Of a DNA stretch of 24,392 bases, positions 6,700 to 15,248 are shown in pieces. How positions within the stretch are numbered: the stretch's first letter is position 1; each line of letters starts with the position of its first letter. The notes beneath the pieces were generated by a model. That model did not search any database and had not been told where the DNA came from. It saw only the letters and a program-made list of their open reading frames with translations. Source of the DNA: Sphingomonas sp. CCH9-E2 (lineage in GTDB: Bacteria; Pseudomonadota; Alphaproteobacteria; Sphingomonadales; Sphingomonadaceae); assembly GCF_001557215.1 (NCBI RefSeq), contig NZ_LSJM01000459.1:1-24392 (forward strand), written 5' to 3'. The position numbers and the translations under genes are program-made.

Positions 6700-7822
6700 C
6701 CAAAGCCGCTTGCGCCGCAGTAAACGGCCACAGTTTCGACACTGGCCCCATCACCCGGTCGCGCAGCCAGGGAATGGCCGCGCCATCGGACTGATAGACC
6801 GGGGTCAGCAGCCGGCTGAGGAGCTGATAGAGCTGAATCTGGTCGCGCCGCACCCGGATGGTTTCGGCAAGCGCGTCGGGCAGCGTGCGCGCGCGGCGCA
6901 GGCCCAGCGCCAGCGCATAGGCATCGAGCAAGGCCATGTTCGCCCCCTGGCCCAATTGCGGGCTGGTCGAATGCCACGCGTCGCCGATATGGATCAGGCC
7001 CGGCTCGACCGGATGGCGCAGGGTGCGATGCGTGTAGCTGGCGAAGGTCAGCTGGTCGGGGTCGGCGATCTGGTCGAGCAACGGTGCAGTTGCGGGCCAT
7101 AGCGTCGACAGGTCCTGCTTCCACGCGGCCAGACCCGCTGCGTGCCAATCAGCGAGCCGATCGCCGCGCAGCGACCAGAACAAGGCTGCGCGCGGACCCG
7201 TTGCGTGGCGCGGCGTTCCGATCGGGAGCACGCCGGCCATGATGCTGGCACGGCGATAGCGTTGCTGGAGCGCATCGGGGATGAAGTCGCCCGCCCAGTC
7301 GAGATCGGCCCAGAGCGCGCCGAACCTTAGCGGTCGCGTCGCGGGGACGAGCGGCGAGCGGCTGCCCATCGCATCGACGATCAGGTCGAAGCGGCCCGTC
7401 TGCGTGCTGTCCGCGAAGTGCAACCGGCCGTCCGCGCATGCCGTGATCGCACGACCTGCTGCGATTTCGATCCCTTCGGCCAGCACGGCATCGTGGAGGA
7501 TCGCGAACAGCATCGCGCGGTGAACGCCGATGCCGAAGCCGCCGCGCTTCAATGCGGCGTAGCGCACGTCGAGCACGCAGCGTTTTTCGGCATGGCCGAT
7601 CAGCCGCGCGACCGGCGCGCCGCGCGCGATAAGCTCAGCTTCCAGCCCCAGCGCGCGCAATACCGCCTGCCCGGTCGGCTGGATCAGCAGGCCCGAACCG
7701 AGCGGGCGGGGCGTGTCGAACCGCTCGAACAGGGTCACGCGGTGACCGTCGCGGTGGAGCAGCAAGGCGGCGGTCAGCCCGGCGGTGCCGCATCCCGCCA
7801 CCGCGATGTCCAGCGGAGGCAG
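6650..7822 (-). CDS. FAD-dependent aromatic-ring-type monooxygenase, probable CTG start
   Basis: About 390 residues of the PHBH/salicylate hydroxylase-like family. It has an N-terminal Rossmann motif DIAVAGCGTAGLTAALLL, the NAD(P)H/FAD DG-type segment FDLIVDAMGSRSPLV and the FAD motif LIHIGDAWHSTSPQLGQGANMALLDAYAL. The substrate is unknown. The first standard start (GTG, 7801) would cut away most of the first beta strand. A CTG at 7822 restores it (LPPLDIAVAGCG), stands 1 nt after the CoA-transferase stop, and has GGAGGAA 4 nt upstream of it (7833-7827). The adjoining junction between the mic60-like gene and gcdH is built the same way with ATG. The minimum coding region is 6650-7801. It is the last gene of the long minus-strand run. 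Confidence 0.78.
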   Translation of the reverse strand: MPPLDIAVAGCGTAGLTAALLLHRDGHRVTLFERFDTPRPLGSGLLIQPTGQAVLRALGLEAELIARGAPVARLIGHAEKRCVLDVRYAALKRGGFGIGVHRAMLFAILHDAVLAEGIEIAAGRAITACADGRLHFADSTQTGRFDLIVDAMGSRSPLVPATRPLRFGALWADLDWAGDFIPDALQQRYRRASIMAGVLPIGTPRHATGPRAALFWSLRGDRLADWHAAGLAAWKQDLSTLWPATAPLLDQIADPDQLTFASYTHRTLRHPVEPGLIHIGDAWHSTSPQLGQGANMALLDAYALALGLRRARTLPDALAETIRVRRDQIQLYQLLSRLLTPVYQSDGAAIPWLRDRVMGPVSKLWPFTAAQAALVSGTVGQPLARLGLDV

Positions 7823-7823
7823 C

Positions 7824-8942
7824 TTATTCCTCCGTGGGCCGTGCGGGGCTTGCGCGGTCGGACACCATGCGCTGCCCGTCGATCACGATCGGGCTGGCGA
7901 CACCCGGAAGGCCCTCCGCGATGATCGCCATGCCGCGTGCGACGACCTGCGGGTCGGCGAAGACCTCGTCCACCGTGTTGATCGGGCCGGCGGGGACGCC
8001 CTGTCCTTCGAGCGCATCGGACAGCGCCTGTTTGGTCCAGCCTGCCACGGCCGCCTGAATCGGCGCGATCAGGCGGGCGCGGTTGCGTACGCGCGCGGGG
8101 TTGGTCGCGAAATCGGGATCGTCCGCGAGGGCGAGGCCGAGCACGCTGCACAGCTTGCGGAACTGCGAATCATTGCCGACCGCGATGATCAGGTCGCCGT
8201 CGCTGGCGGTGAACGACTGATAGGGGGCGAGGTTGGCGTGGCCATTGCCCATGCGGTGCGGCACCTTTGCCGGGTTGGCCATCCAGTTCAGCGCCTGATT
8301 GGCAAGCACCGCGACCTGGGTGTCTAGCAGCGCCATATCGATCTGCGCGCCCTTCCCCGTCGCGTCACGCTGGCGCAGCGCGGCGAGGATCGCGACGGCG
8401 GAATAGACCCCGGTGAAGATGTCGGCATAGGCGATGCCCGCCTTTTGCGGCGCGCCATCGGGCTCACCGGTCAGTGACATGATCCCGCCCATGCCCTGAA
8501 TGATGAAATCATAGCCGGCGCGGTGGGCGTAGGGGCCGGTTTGGCCGAAGCCGGTGATCGAACAGGTGATCAGGCGCGGGTTGATCGCGCTGAGGCTGGC
8601 ATGATCGAGGCCATATTTGACGAGGCCGCCGACCTTGTAGTTTTCGATCACGACATCGGCATCGGCGACCAGCGCGCGGACTTCAGCCTGACCCTCCGGG
8701 GTTGCGATGTCGATGAAGCGCGCGGTCTTGCCGCGATTGGCCGAGTGATAATAGGCGGCGTCGCGGCTCACGCCTTCGCCGTCGTGGAGGAAGGGCGGCC
8801 CCCAATGGCGCGTGTCGTCGCCCGCACCGGGGCGCTCGACCTTGACCACCTCCGCACCGAGGTCGGCGAGCAACTGCCCGCACCATGGCCCGGCGAGGAT
8901 GCGGGCGAGCTCGACCACCTTGACCCCGGCAAGCGGCTTCAT
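7824..8942 (-). CDS. class III (CaiB/BaiF) CoA-transferase, probable glutarate CoA-transferase
   Basis: A 372-residue family III CoA-transferase. The N terminus MKPLAGVKVVELARILAGPWCGQLLADLGAEVVKVE and SITGFGQTGPYAHRAGYDFIIQG are classical. The catalytic aspartate should be Asp207 in IDMALLD, which forms the aspartyl-CoA intermediate. It lies two genes after glutaryl-CoA dehydrogenase in the same overlapping run; such pairs commonly encode a succinyl-CoA:glutarate CoA-transferase that supplies glutaryl-CoA from lysine or tryptophan breakdown. The family is proved by sequence, the substrate only suggested by context. The ATG overlaps the TGA of the GNAT gene (ATGA, 8939-8942). Confidence 0.88.
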   Translation of the reverse strand: MKPLAGVKVVELARILAGPWCGQLLADLGAEVVKVERPGAGDDTRHWGPPFLHDGEGVSRDAAYYHSANRGKTARFIDIATPEGQAEVRALVADADVVIENYKVGGLVKYGLDHASLSAINPRLITCSITGFGQTGPYAHRAGYDFIIQGMGGIMSLTGEPDGAPQKAGIAYADIFTGVYSAVAILAALRQRDATGKGAQIDMALLDTQVAVLANQALNWMANPAKVPHRMGNGHANLAPYQSFTASDGDLIIAVGNDSQFRKLCSVLGLALADDPDFATNPARVRNRARLIAPIQAAVAGWTKQALSDALEGQGVPAGPINTVDEVFADPQVVARGMAIIAEGLPGVASPIVIDGQRMVSDRASPARPTEE

Positions 8943-9457
8943 GCGCGGCAAATCTCGTAGACCACATGGTCGGGGAAGGACTGCCCGCCGCCGCGATGGG
9001 TGCGGCCGGGAATCAGTTGCCCGCCGATCTTTTCCATCGCGCCGCGCGAGCGCAGATTGTCCTGCCCGACGAGGAACACCACGCGGGCCACGAAGCGGTG
9101 GATGTGATCGAGCATCAGCCGCTTGATCTCGCGGTTGTAGCGCCCGCCCCAATAGGCGCGGGCGATGAACGTCCAGCCGATCTCGATCTCGTCTTCCTCG
9201 GGCACCCAGTAATCATAGCGGCTCGACCCGATGATCGCGCCGGTCGCCGCGTCGAGGATCGCCAGCCCACCGCCGCACGCGAGTGCATCGTCGAAGAACT
9301 TGCGGAACACCGGCTCCTGCCAGCGATCGTGTGCCGGGTGGAGTTCCCAGATCAGCGGGTCCGACGCGACGGCGAAGAGGGCGTCCCAATCCTCGGCGAC
9401 GAGCGGCCGAATGGTGACCAGCTCGCCCTCAAGAATCGGCTGCCGATCCGGCTCCAT
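8939..9457 (-). CDS. GNAT-family N-acetyltransferase
   Basis: A 172-residue acetyltransferase of the RimJ/RimL-like GNAT type. It begins EGELVTIRPLVAEDWDALFAVASDPLIWELHP, has the central strand IGSSRYDYW...EIEIGWTFIARAYWGGRYNREIKRLML (acetyl-CoA binding region with an atypical loop) and ends with NLRSRGAMEKIGGQL, the usual C-terminal GNAT block. The substrate, protein or small molecule, cannot be predicted. It is sandwiched between glutaryl-CoA dehydrogenase (TGATG, 1-nt overlap) and the CoA-transferase (ATGA overlap), so its expression is tied to glutarate metabolism; whether it regulates those enzymes by acetylation is speculation. Confidence 0.85.
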   Translation of the reverse strand: MEPDRQPILEGELVTIRPLVAEDWDALFAVASDPLIWELHPAHDRWQEPVFRKFFDDALACGGGLAILDAATGAIIGSSRYDYWVPEEDEIEIGWTFIARAYWGGRYNREIKRLMLDHIHRFVARVVFLVGQDNLRSRGAMEKIGGQLIPGRTHRGGGQSFPDHVVYEICRA

Positions 9458-10641
9458 CAGAACGCAGCGATCCCGGTGATCGCGCGGCCCAGGATCAGGC
9501 CGTGGACGTCGTGCGTTCCCTCGTAAGTGTTGACCGTTTCGAGGTTGATCGCATGCCGCATCACATGGAATTCGGCCGAAATGCCGTTGCCGCCATGCAT
9601 GTCGCGCGCGACGCGGGCGATATCGAGCGCCTTGCCGCAATTGTTGCGCTTGATGATGCTGATCGCTTCGGGCGACAGCGTGCCTTCGTCGAACATCCGG
9701 CCTGCGCGCAGAGCAGCCTGTAGTCCGAGCGCGATCTCGGTCTCCATGTTCGCGAGCTTGAGCTGCACCAGCTGGGTCGCGGCGAGCGGGCGGCCGAATT
9801 GCTGGCGGTCGAGAGTGTACTGGCGCGCGGCCTGCATGCATGCTTCGGCCGCGCCCATCGTACCCCAGGCGATGCCATAGCGCGCGCGGTTGAGGCAGCC
9901 GAACGGGCCTTTCAGCCCCTGAACTTCGGGGAGCAGCGCGTCTTCGCCGACTTCCACCCCGTCCATCACGATTTCGCCCGTGATCGATGCGCGCAAGCTC
10001 AGCTTGCCCTCGATCTTCGGTGCCGAAAGCCCCTTCATCCCCTTTTCGAGGACGAAGCCCTTGATCCCGCCGCCATGCGCGTCGCTCTTCGCCCAGACGA
10101 CGAAGACGTCGGCGATCGGTGAATTGGTGATCCACATCTTCGCACCAGTCAGGCGATAGCCGCCGTCGATCTTTTCGGCGCGGGTGCGCATGCCGGCGGG
10201 ATCGCTGCCGGCATCGGGTTCGGTCAGGCCGAAACAGCCGACCCATTCGCCGCTGGCCAGCTTGGGCAGATATTTGCGCTTCTGTTCTTCGGTGCCATAG
10301 GCGTTGATCGGGTGCATCACGAGGCTCGACTGCACGCTCATCGCGCTGCGATAGCCCGAATCGACCGCCTCGACCTCGCGCGCGACCAAGCCATAAGCGA
10401 CATAGCCCAGCCCTGCGCCGCCATAGGTTTCCGGAATGGTCGGGCCGAGCAGCCCGAGCTGGCCCATTTCGCGCATGATGTCGCGGTCGAAGGACTCGTC
10501 CAGGAAGGCGCGGGTGACGCGCGGCAGCAGCTGTTCCTGCGCATAGGCACGCGCGGCATCGCGAACCATGCGTTCCTCATCGGTCAGCTGTGCGTCGAGC
10601 GCGAACGGGTCCTGCCAGTCAAATCGGCCCATCTCGGCCAT
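9457..10641 (-). CDS. gcdH: glutaryl-CoA dehydrogenase
   Basis: A 394-residue acyl-CoA dehydrogenase that tracks alphaproteobacterial GcdH along its length: [19 protein letters not shown] at the N terminus, then [50 protein letters not shown] and [16 protein letters not shown]. Near the C terminus [10 protein letters not shown] carries the catalytic base Glu374. It converts glutaryl-CoA to crotonyl-CoA and CO2 with FAD, passing electrons to ETF, in lysine and tryptophan degradation. The start ATG comes 1 nt after the stop of the mic60-like gene, with GGGAGAG inside the end of that gene. The downstream CoA-transferase could provide its substrate. Confidence 0.92.
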   Translation of the reverse strand: MAEMGRFDWQDPFALDAQLTDEERMVRDAARAYAQEQLLPRVTRAFLDESFDRDIMREMGQLGLLGPTIPETYGGAGLGYVAYGLVAREVEAVDSGYRSAMSVQSSLVMHPINAYGTEEQKRKYLPKLASGEWVGCFGLTEPDAGSDPAGMRTRAEKIDGGYRLTGAKMWITNSPIADVFVVWAKSDAHGGGIKGFVLEKGMKGLSAPKIEGKLSLRASITGEIVMDGVEVGEDALLPEVQGLKGPFGCLNRARYGIAWGTMGAAEACMQAARQYTLDRQQFGRPLAATQLVQLKLANMETEIALGLQAALRAGRMFDEGTLSPEAISIIKRNNCGKALDIARVARDMHGGNGISAEFHVMRHAINLETVNTYEGTHDVHGLILGRAITGIAAF

Positions 10642-10642
10642 C

Positions 10643-11512
10643 TTACTCTCCCTGAACGGTTTTTGGTGTGGGCGCAGCGGGCGCGTTCGCGCCTGCCACC
10701 GGCTGAGCCTTGCCCTCGATCGCGGCATCCTCGAGCGTGTCGAGCGCGCGCCGCGTCGCGATATAGCGCCCTGCCGCCGCCATCCAGCTCTCGGCACCCT
10801 GCGCGCCGGGTAGTCGCGACACTTCGGCGAGCGCGGCCTCGACATGCCCCTGTCCCAGCAGGCGACGCGCGCGGGCGAGGCGCTCGCGCGGGTGCGGGCT
10901 GGGGGCGTCCTGTTTGCGGATGATGACCAGCGTGGAGAGTTCGCGCTGGATCGCGCTCAACCAGCCATCGTCGGGCTGCGACGTCGACAGGCGCGGGGCG
11001 ATCTGGTCGAAGGCGACGCGCAGATCCTCCAGCGTGACCGGCTCGGTCGACGCGGACAGCACGGTCGCGACCGCGTCGGGCGCAGCGGTGCCGAGGCGGC
11101 GGCGCAGCTCATTGGCGATGATGCCGAGCTCCTCCCCGCGCTCGAGCGCGCGACGGGCCCCGAACACGAGCATCATCGCTTCGGCGCGACCGGCATAGCT
11201 GGCCGCGACCCGGGCGTCGGCATCGGTCGCCTTGAGCCGCGCGTCGAGCGATTCGAGCCGGGCGGCGAGCGCCTGTTCGCGCGCAGCCAGAGTCGCGACG
11301 TCCATGCCCGGCGCGGTGACGGGGGCGGTGGAGATTGGCGGCTGGACAACCGTGGCGGGTGCGGCGGCGGGCTGGCCCCACCAACCGCTCGTGCGAAACA
11401 CGACCGCCATCACCGCCAGGCCGGCGATGAAGGCGATCAGCACCGCCACCAGAATCATCGTCATGGGATTGCCGCGCGCGGGGGCGGTGGGAACCGGAGC
11501 GTCGGGGGTCAT
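10643..11512 (-). CDS. mitofilin/Mic60-like inner-membrane protein
   Basis: A 289-residue protein with one N-terminal membrane segment ([23 protein letters not shown], about 17-39), an Ala/Pro-rich stretch, a predicted coiled coil (about 70-105, [23 protein letters not shown]) and a helical C-terminal domain ending [27 protein letters not shown]...[22 protein letters not shown]. This layout and its place directly after hemC-hemD match the alphaproteobacterial Mic60 (COG4223), the bacterial relative of the mitochondrial cristae organiser, reported to shape inner-membrane folds. The protein is short for the family and sequence identity is low, so the assignment leans on context. It lies 24 nt after hemD and 1 nt before gcdH. 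Confidence 0.65.
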   Translation of the reverse strand: MTPDAPVPTAPARGNPMTMILVAVLIAFIAGLAVMAVVFRTSGWWGQPAAAPATVVQPPISTAPVTAPGMDVATLAAREQALAARLESLDARLKATDADARVAASYAGRAEAMMLVFGARRALERGEELGIIANELRRRLGTAAPDAVATVLSASTEPVTLEDLRVAFDQIAPRLSTSQPDDGWLSAIQRELSTLVIIRKQDAPSPHPRERLARARRLLGQGHVEAALAEVSRLPGAQGAESWMAAAGRYIATRRALDTLEDAAIEGKAQPVAGANAPAAPTPKTVQGE

Positions 11513-11536
11513 GGCCTGCTTATTCTCCCGATGCGC

Positions 11537-12211
11537 TCAAGGGTCAATCGCCAGCCGCTGTGCGACCGCGATGAGTGCGGCGTCGTCCGGCCGCGCGGCG
11601 ATGGCCACGCGGTCCCATCCGCGCCCATCGGCATCGGCGGCGCGCGCGCTGATCGCCGCGATACGGACCGACGCGCGGGGAATGCCGTGCGCGTCGAGCT
11701 GCGCGCCCAACTGGCGTGTGGCGCGGGCGGAATGGACCAGCGCGACCGCGCCGGCGAGGCGCAGCGCCTGCTCGCGCGTGAGCGCGACGGCTTCACTGGC
11801 ATAGACCGGAATGACCATGCGGATCGCCGGATGCTCGATCGGAATCCGGTCGCGCCCGGCCAGCCATAGCAGCCGCTGGGACCAGGGCTGGAGCGCAAGC
11901 AGGGCATCGACGCCGTGATGGCCGCTTTCGATGACACGCAGGCCAGCGCGTTCGGCGGCGCGTGCGGTCTCTGGCCCGACCGCCAGCACCGGCAGGCGCG
12001 CAAGCGCGGCCAGACCCGGCCCGGCATGCCGCGCGGCATTGGCGCTGGTGAGCAGCAGTGCGTCGAATCCGGCCGGGTCGGGCGGGGTCCAGTCGAGCGG
12101 GCCGACGGCGAAGAGCGGCAGCGGCGATGGGTCGAGTCCCGCAGCGCGCACCCGCTCTGCAGTCGTCGCGCAGCCCGGCCCCGGGCGCAGAATGGCAATC
12201 GGTCGGTTCAA
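11537..12211 (-). CDS. hemD: uroporphyrinogen-III synthase
   Basis: A 224-residue HemD-type protein: an N-terminal RPIAILRPGPGCATTAERVRAAGLDPSPLPLF, then FDALLLTSANAARHA and LPVLAVGPETARAAERAGL, followed by a less conserved second half with LVHSARATRQL. HemD family sequences are very divergent, so the immediate position after hemC is important support. The enzyme closes hydroxymethylbilane with inversion of ring D to give uroporphyrinogen III for heme and cobalamin-type tetrapyrroles. The start is TTG overlapping the hemC stop (TTGA, 12208-12211), a coupled start with little Shine-Dalgarno of its own. Confidence 0.88.
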   Translation of the reverse strand: MNRPIAILRPGPGCATTAERVRAAGLDPSPLPLFAVGPLDWTPPDPAGFDALLLTSANAARHAGPGLAALARLPVLAVGPETARAAERAGLRVIESGHHGVDALLALQPWSQRLLWLAGRDRIPIEHPAIRMVIPVYASEAVALTREQALRLAGAVALVHSARATRQLGAQLDAHGIPRASVRIAAISARAADADGRGWDRVAIAARPDDAALIAVAQRLAIDP

Positions 12212-13119
12212 TGTCCGAACAGGCGGCGCAGCTGTGGCGAGGCACCGGCCAACAGCGCCTGGGCATGGTCCACCGCCTCGTCAGGCGTCCCGGACAGGCC
12301 GCGGCGGTCGATGCGGGCATGTTCCGACCCGTCCTCGCGCAGGATTTCAGCGCGCAGACGCAGCCCGTCGGCCTCGACCGTCGCCAGCGCCGCGATCGGC
12401 GAGTGGCAATCGCCGCTGATCGCCGCGAGCAGCGCGCGCTCGGCCCAGACGCAGCGCTCGGTGACGGCGTGGCCGATCGCCGCGACATGAATGCGGGTGG
12501 CGGCATCGTCAGCGCGCACCTCGATCCCGACCGCGCCCTGCGACGGGGCGGGCAGCAGCTGATCGGTGGCGATCGCCACGCCGACATCGCCATAGCCCAG
12601 CCGGTCGAGCCCGGCGGCGGCGAGCAGGGTGGCGTCAGCCTCTCCCGCCGCCACCTTGGCCCGGCGCGTGTCGACATTGCCGCGCAGGGGCACGATGACG
12701 AGGTCGGGGCGCAGGCGGCGCAGCTGCGCGGCGCGGCGCGGCGAGCTGGTTCCGATCCGCGCGCCCTGCGGCAGCGCGTCGAGCGACTCGGCGCCGATCA
12801 GCCGGTCGCGCACATCGGCGCGCGGCAGCATCGCGGCGACTGCGATCGTGTCCGGGCGGATCGTCTCGACATCCTTCATCGAATGCACGGCAAGGTCGAT
12901 CGCGCCGTCGAGGAGCGCGCGGTCGAGTTCTTTAGTCCACAAGGCCTTGCCGCCGATCTCCGCGAGCGGACGATCCTGCACGCGGTCGCCGGTGGTGCGG
13001 ATCGGCACGACCTCGACCGTCTCCGGACCCCAGCCATGCGCAGCGAGCAGCGCATCGCGCACCATATTGGCCTGAACAAGCGCGAGCGGCGAACCGCGGG
13101 TACCGAGACGGAGAAGCAT
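12208..13119 (-). CDS. hemC: porphobilinogen deaminase (hydroxymethylbilane synthase)
   Basis: A 303-residue HemC with family blocks in order: LRLGTRGSPLALVQA (3-17), DGAIDLAVHSMKDV with the catalytic Asp83, IGTSSPRRAAQL (122-133), PLRGNVDTR and LPAPSQGAVGIE (189-200). Cys238 in SGDCHSPI would carry the dipyrromethane cofactor. It joins four porphobilinogen molecules into hydroxymethylbilane. The cofactor loop reads GDC rather than the more usual GGC, a mild variation. The ATG at 13119 lies 40 nt after the thiolase stop and has no clear Shine-Dalgarno, so expression may depend on read-through from the upstream genes or on an unseen promoter. Confidence 0.95.
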   Translation of the reverse strand: MLLRLGTRGSPLALVQANMVRDALLAAHGWGPETVEVVPIRTTGDRVQDRPLAEIGGKALWTKELDRALLDGAIDLAVHSMKDVETIRPDTIAVAAMLPRADVRDRLIGAESLDALPQGARIGTSSPRRAAQLRRLRPDLVIVPLRGNVDTRRAKVAAGEADATLLAAAGLDRLGYGDVGVAIATDQLLPAPSQGAVGIEVRADDAATRIHVAAIGHAVTERCVWAERALLAAISGDCHSPIAALATVEADGLRLRAEILREDGSEHARIDRRGLSGTPDEAVDHAQALLAGASPQLRRLFGH

Positions 13120-13159
13120 GATGGCCGTCTAGCGAAGCGTTTCGGCGATGTCGAAGGGG

Positions 13160-14356
13160 TCAGGGAATCTCGAACAGCCCCGCCGCGCCCATGCCGCCGG
13201 CGGTGCACATCGACACGACGACCCAGCGCACCCCGCGCTTGCGCCCCTCGATCAAGGCATGGCCGATCAGCCGCGCGCCGGTCATGCCGAACGGGTGACC
13301 GATCGCGATCGCGCCGCCATTGACGTTGTACTTGTCGGGATCGATGCCGAGATGGTCGCGGCAATAGAGGCACTGGCTGGCGAATGCCTCGTTGAGCTCC
13401 CACAGCCCGATATCGGCGACCGACAGCCCGGCGCGGTCGAGCAATTTGGGGATCGCGAAGATCGGGCCGATGCCCATCTCGTCGGGGCCGCAGCCCGCCG
13501 CCTGAAAGCCGCGATAGATGCCGAGGATTTCCTTGCCCTCCGCCTGCGCGGTGGCGCGGTCCATCACGATCTGCGCGGCGGCGCCATCGGACAGCTGGCT
13601 GGCATTGCCGGCGGTGATGTTGCGGCCTTCCTCAATGACCTGCCCGCCCTTCCACACCGTCTTGAGGCCGGCGAGCGCCTCGACGGTGGTGCCGGGGCGG
13701 ATGCCCTCGTCCTGCGTCACGGTGACGGTCTCGCTGCCGGTACGATTGCCCTCCTTGTCGAACAGCGCCTTTTCGACCGTGATCGGCACGATCTCCTCGA
13801 CAAACGCGCCCTTGGCGAGGCCGGCCTCGGCGCGCTGCTGGCTCTGCGCGGCATAGGCGTCTTGGCGCTCGCGGCTGATGCCATAGCGTTCGGCGACGAT
13901 CTCGGCGGTTTCGATCATCGCCATATAGGCGTGCGGCTCATTGGCCAGCACCGACCGGTTGGCGAAGCGCGGCGCGTCCTTGGTCACCGTCAGGCTGATC
14001 GATTCCATGCCGCCCGACAGCGCGACATCGATATCGCCCGCGATGATCGATCGCGCCGCCAGTGCCAGTGCGGTGAGGCCGGAGCCGCATTTACGGTCGA
14101 GCGTGAAGGCGGGCACGCTCTGCGGCAGCCCGGCGGCGAACACCGCCATGCGTCCGGCATTGCCCCCTTGCGTCCCCCATTGATTGCCGACGCCCCAGAA
14201 GATGTCGTCGATCCGCGCCGGGTCGATTCCCGCTCGCTCGACCGCGGCGCTCATCACATGCGCGGCGAGGACCGGTGCCTCGGTCGCGTTGAACGCGCCG
14301 CGATAGGCCTTGCCGATGCCGGTCCGGGCGGTGGAAACGATCGCGGCTTCACGCAT
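13160..14356 (-). CDS. acetyl-CoA C-acyltransferase (thiolase)
   Basis: About 398 residues of the thiolase family with the three signature regions. The nucleophilic Cys near residue 90 sits in DRKCGSGLTALALA; NVNGGAIAIGHPFGMTGAR carries the catalytic His; and VVSMCTAGGMGAAGLFE carries the proton-donor Cys. It performs thiolytic cleavage, or the reverse condensation, of 3-ketoacyl-CoA. Two ATGs are available: 14362 has AGAGG abutting it, while 14356 has AGAGG at a proper 6-nt spacing and starts MREAAIVSTART as relatives do, so 14356 is preferred. It lies between the crotonase and hemC genes and could act in the same acyl-CoA breakdown route as GcdH. Confidence 0.93.
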   Translation of the reverse strand: MREAAIVSTARTGIGKAYRGAFNATEAPVLAAHVMSAAVERAGIDPARIDDIFWGVGNQWGTQGGNAGRMAVFAAGLPQSVPAFTLDRKCGSGLTALALAARSIIAGDIDVALSGGMESISLTVTKDAPRFANRSVLANEPHAYMAMIETAEIVAERYGISRERQDAYAAQSQQRAEAGLAKGAFVEEIVPITVEKALFDKEGNRTGSETVTVTQDEGIRPGTTVEALAGLKTVWKGGQVIEEGRNITAGNASQLSDGAAAQIVMDRATAQAEGKEILGIYRGFQAAGCGPDEMGIGPIFAIPKLLDRAGLSVADIGLWELNEAFASQCLYCRDHLGIDPDKYNVNGGAIAIGHPFGMTGARLIGHALIEGRKRGVRWVVVSMCTAGGMGAAGLFEIP

Positions 14357-14423
14357 GGACATCCTCTCATTCGTATATCGGGTATGGCGATCCTTTATCG
14401 TGCGAGAGGCTGCATTGGAAGAG

Positions 14424-15209
14424 TCAGTCGGTGAAGGTCGGTGCGCGCTTCTGCATATTGGCCATCACCGCCTCCATCTGGTTGGGCGAGCGGAGCAGCT
14501 TGGCCTGTTCGGCGCTTTCGGCGATCAGAATCGGCCCGGTGCTGGCATCGGCGGCGAGGTTGGCGAGGCGCTTGGCCGCGCGGATTGCGTCCGGGTTGCG
14601 CCCGGCAATGGCCGCGGCGATGTCCATCGCGGCGGCATAGGGCGCGTCGGACAGATGCGTGACGAAGCCGAGCGCCAGCGCCTCCTCAGCCTCGAACTCG
14701 CGGGCGGTATAGGTCAGCTCGCGCAGTACGTCGTCGCGCACCGTCGTCCGCCACAGCGCAAACCCGGCCATGTCGGGGACGATGCCCCATTTCATCTCCA
14801 TGATCGAACAGCGCGTCCCCGGCGCCATGACGCGGATGTCCGCGCCCGACATGATCTGGAACCCGCCGCCGAACGCGATGCCGTGGACGGCGGCAATCAC
14901 GGGCACAGGCAAAGTGCGCCAGCCCCAGGCGACCTGCTGGAACAGATTGGCCTCGCCATGGCTGCGCGCGTGGATATCGAGATCGGTGCCGCCGCCCGCC
15001 ATGCTCGCCATGTCGAGCCCGGCGCAGAACGCCTTGCCCTCGCCCGACAGCACCACCGCGCGCAGGCCCGGCGTGGCGGCGAGCTGATCGATCGCGTCGG
15101 CAATCCCCGCGAACATGGCCGGGTCGAGCGCGTTCATCTTGTCCGGGCGCGCCAGCCGGACGTCGGCGATGCCATTGGCGATATGGATGGTTACGCGCTG
15201 CTGGGTCAT
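14424..15209 (-). CDS. enoyl-CoA hydratase/isomerase (crotonase) family protein
   Basis: A 261-residue crotonase-fold protein with ARPDKMNALD, GEGKAFCAGLDM (CoA-binding turn), the oxyanion block HGIAFGGGFQIMSGADIRV and EMKWGIVPDMAG. The two glutamates of classical hydratase correspond here to Gln (GGGFQ, residue 119 counted from one residue upstream) and Glu139. Eight residues after Glu139 is Asp147, the spacing of the Glu/Asp pair in dienoyl-CoA isomerase. Hydratase activity is therefore doubtful; an isomerase or other crotonase reaction is as likely. GGAGAGG lies upstream of the ATG at 15209. It heads the minus-strand run leading to thiolase, hemCD and gcdH. Confidence 0.85.
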   Translation of the reverse strand: MTQQRVTIHIANGIADVRLARPDKMNALDPAMFAGIADAIDQLAATPGLRAVVLSGEGKAFCAGLDMASMAGGGTDLDIHARSHGEANLFQQVAWGWRTLPVPVIAAVHGIAFGGGFQIMSGADIRVMAPGTRCSIMEMKWGIVPDMAGFALWRTTVRDDVLRELTYTAREFEAEEALALGFVTHLSDAPYAAAMDIAAAIAGRNPDAIRAAKRLANLAADASTGPILIAESAEQAKLLRSPNQMEAVMANMQKRAPTFTD

Positions 15210-15232
15210 CAATCCTCTCCGCTCGATCGTGC

Positions 15233-15248
15233 TTTACGCTTACGTTAA
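15233..15248. promoter_or_regulatory. possible operator with repeated TTACG
   Basis: TTTACGCTTACGTTAA contains two TTACG units and lies 24 nt before the crotonase ATG, overlapping the stop codon of the upstream regulator gene. It resembles the TTTACGTnnACGTnAA-type sites known for LiuR-like and related regulators of acyl-CoA degradation genes, and is AT-rich in a GC-rich setting. No matching regulator gene is in the window. Pattern recognition only. Confidence 0.3.

Noticed and set aside
13120..13159. Dedicated hemC promoter in the 40-nt thiolase-hemC gap
   Set aside because: No acceptable -35/-10 pair could be seen.
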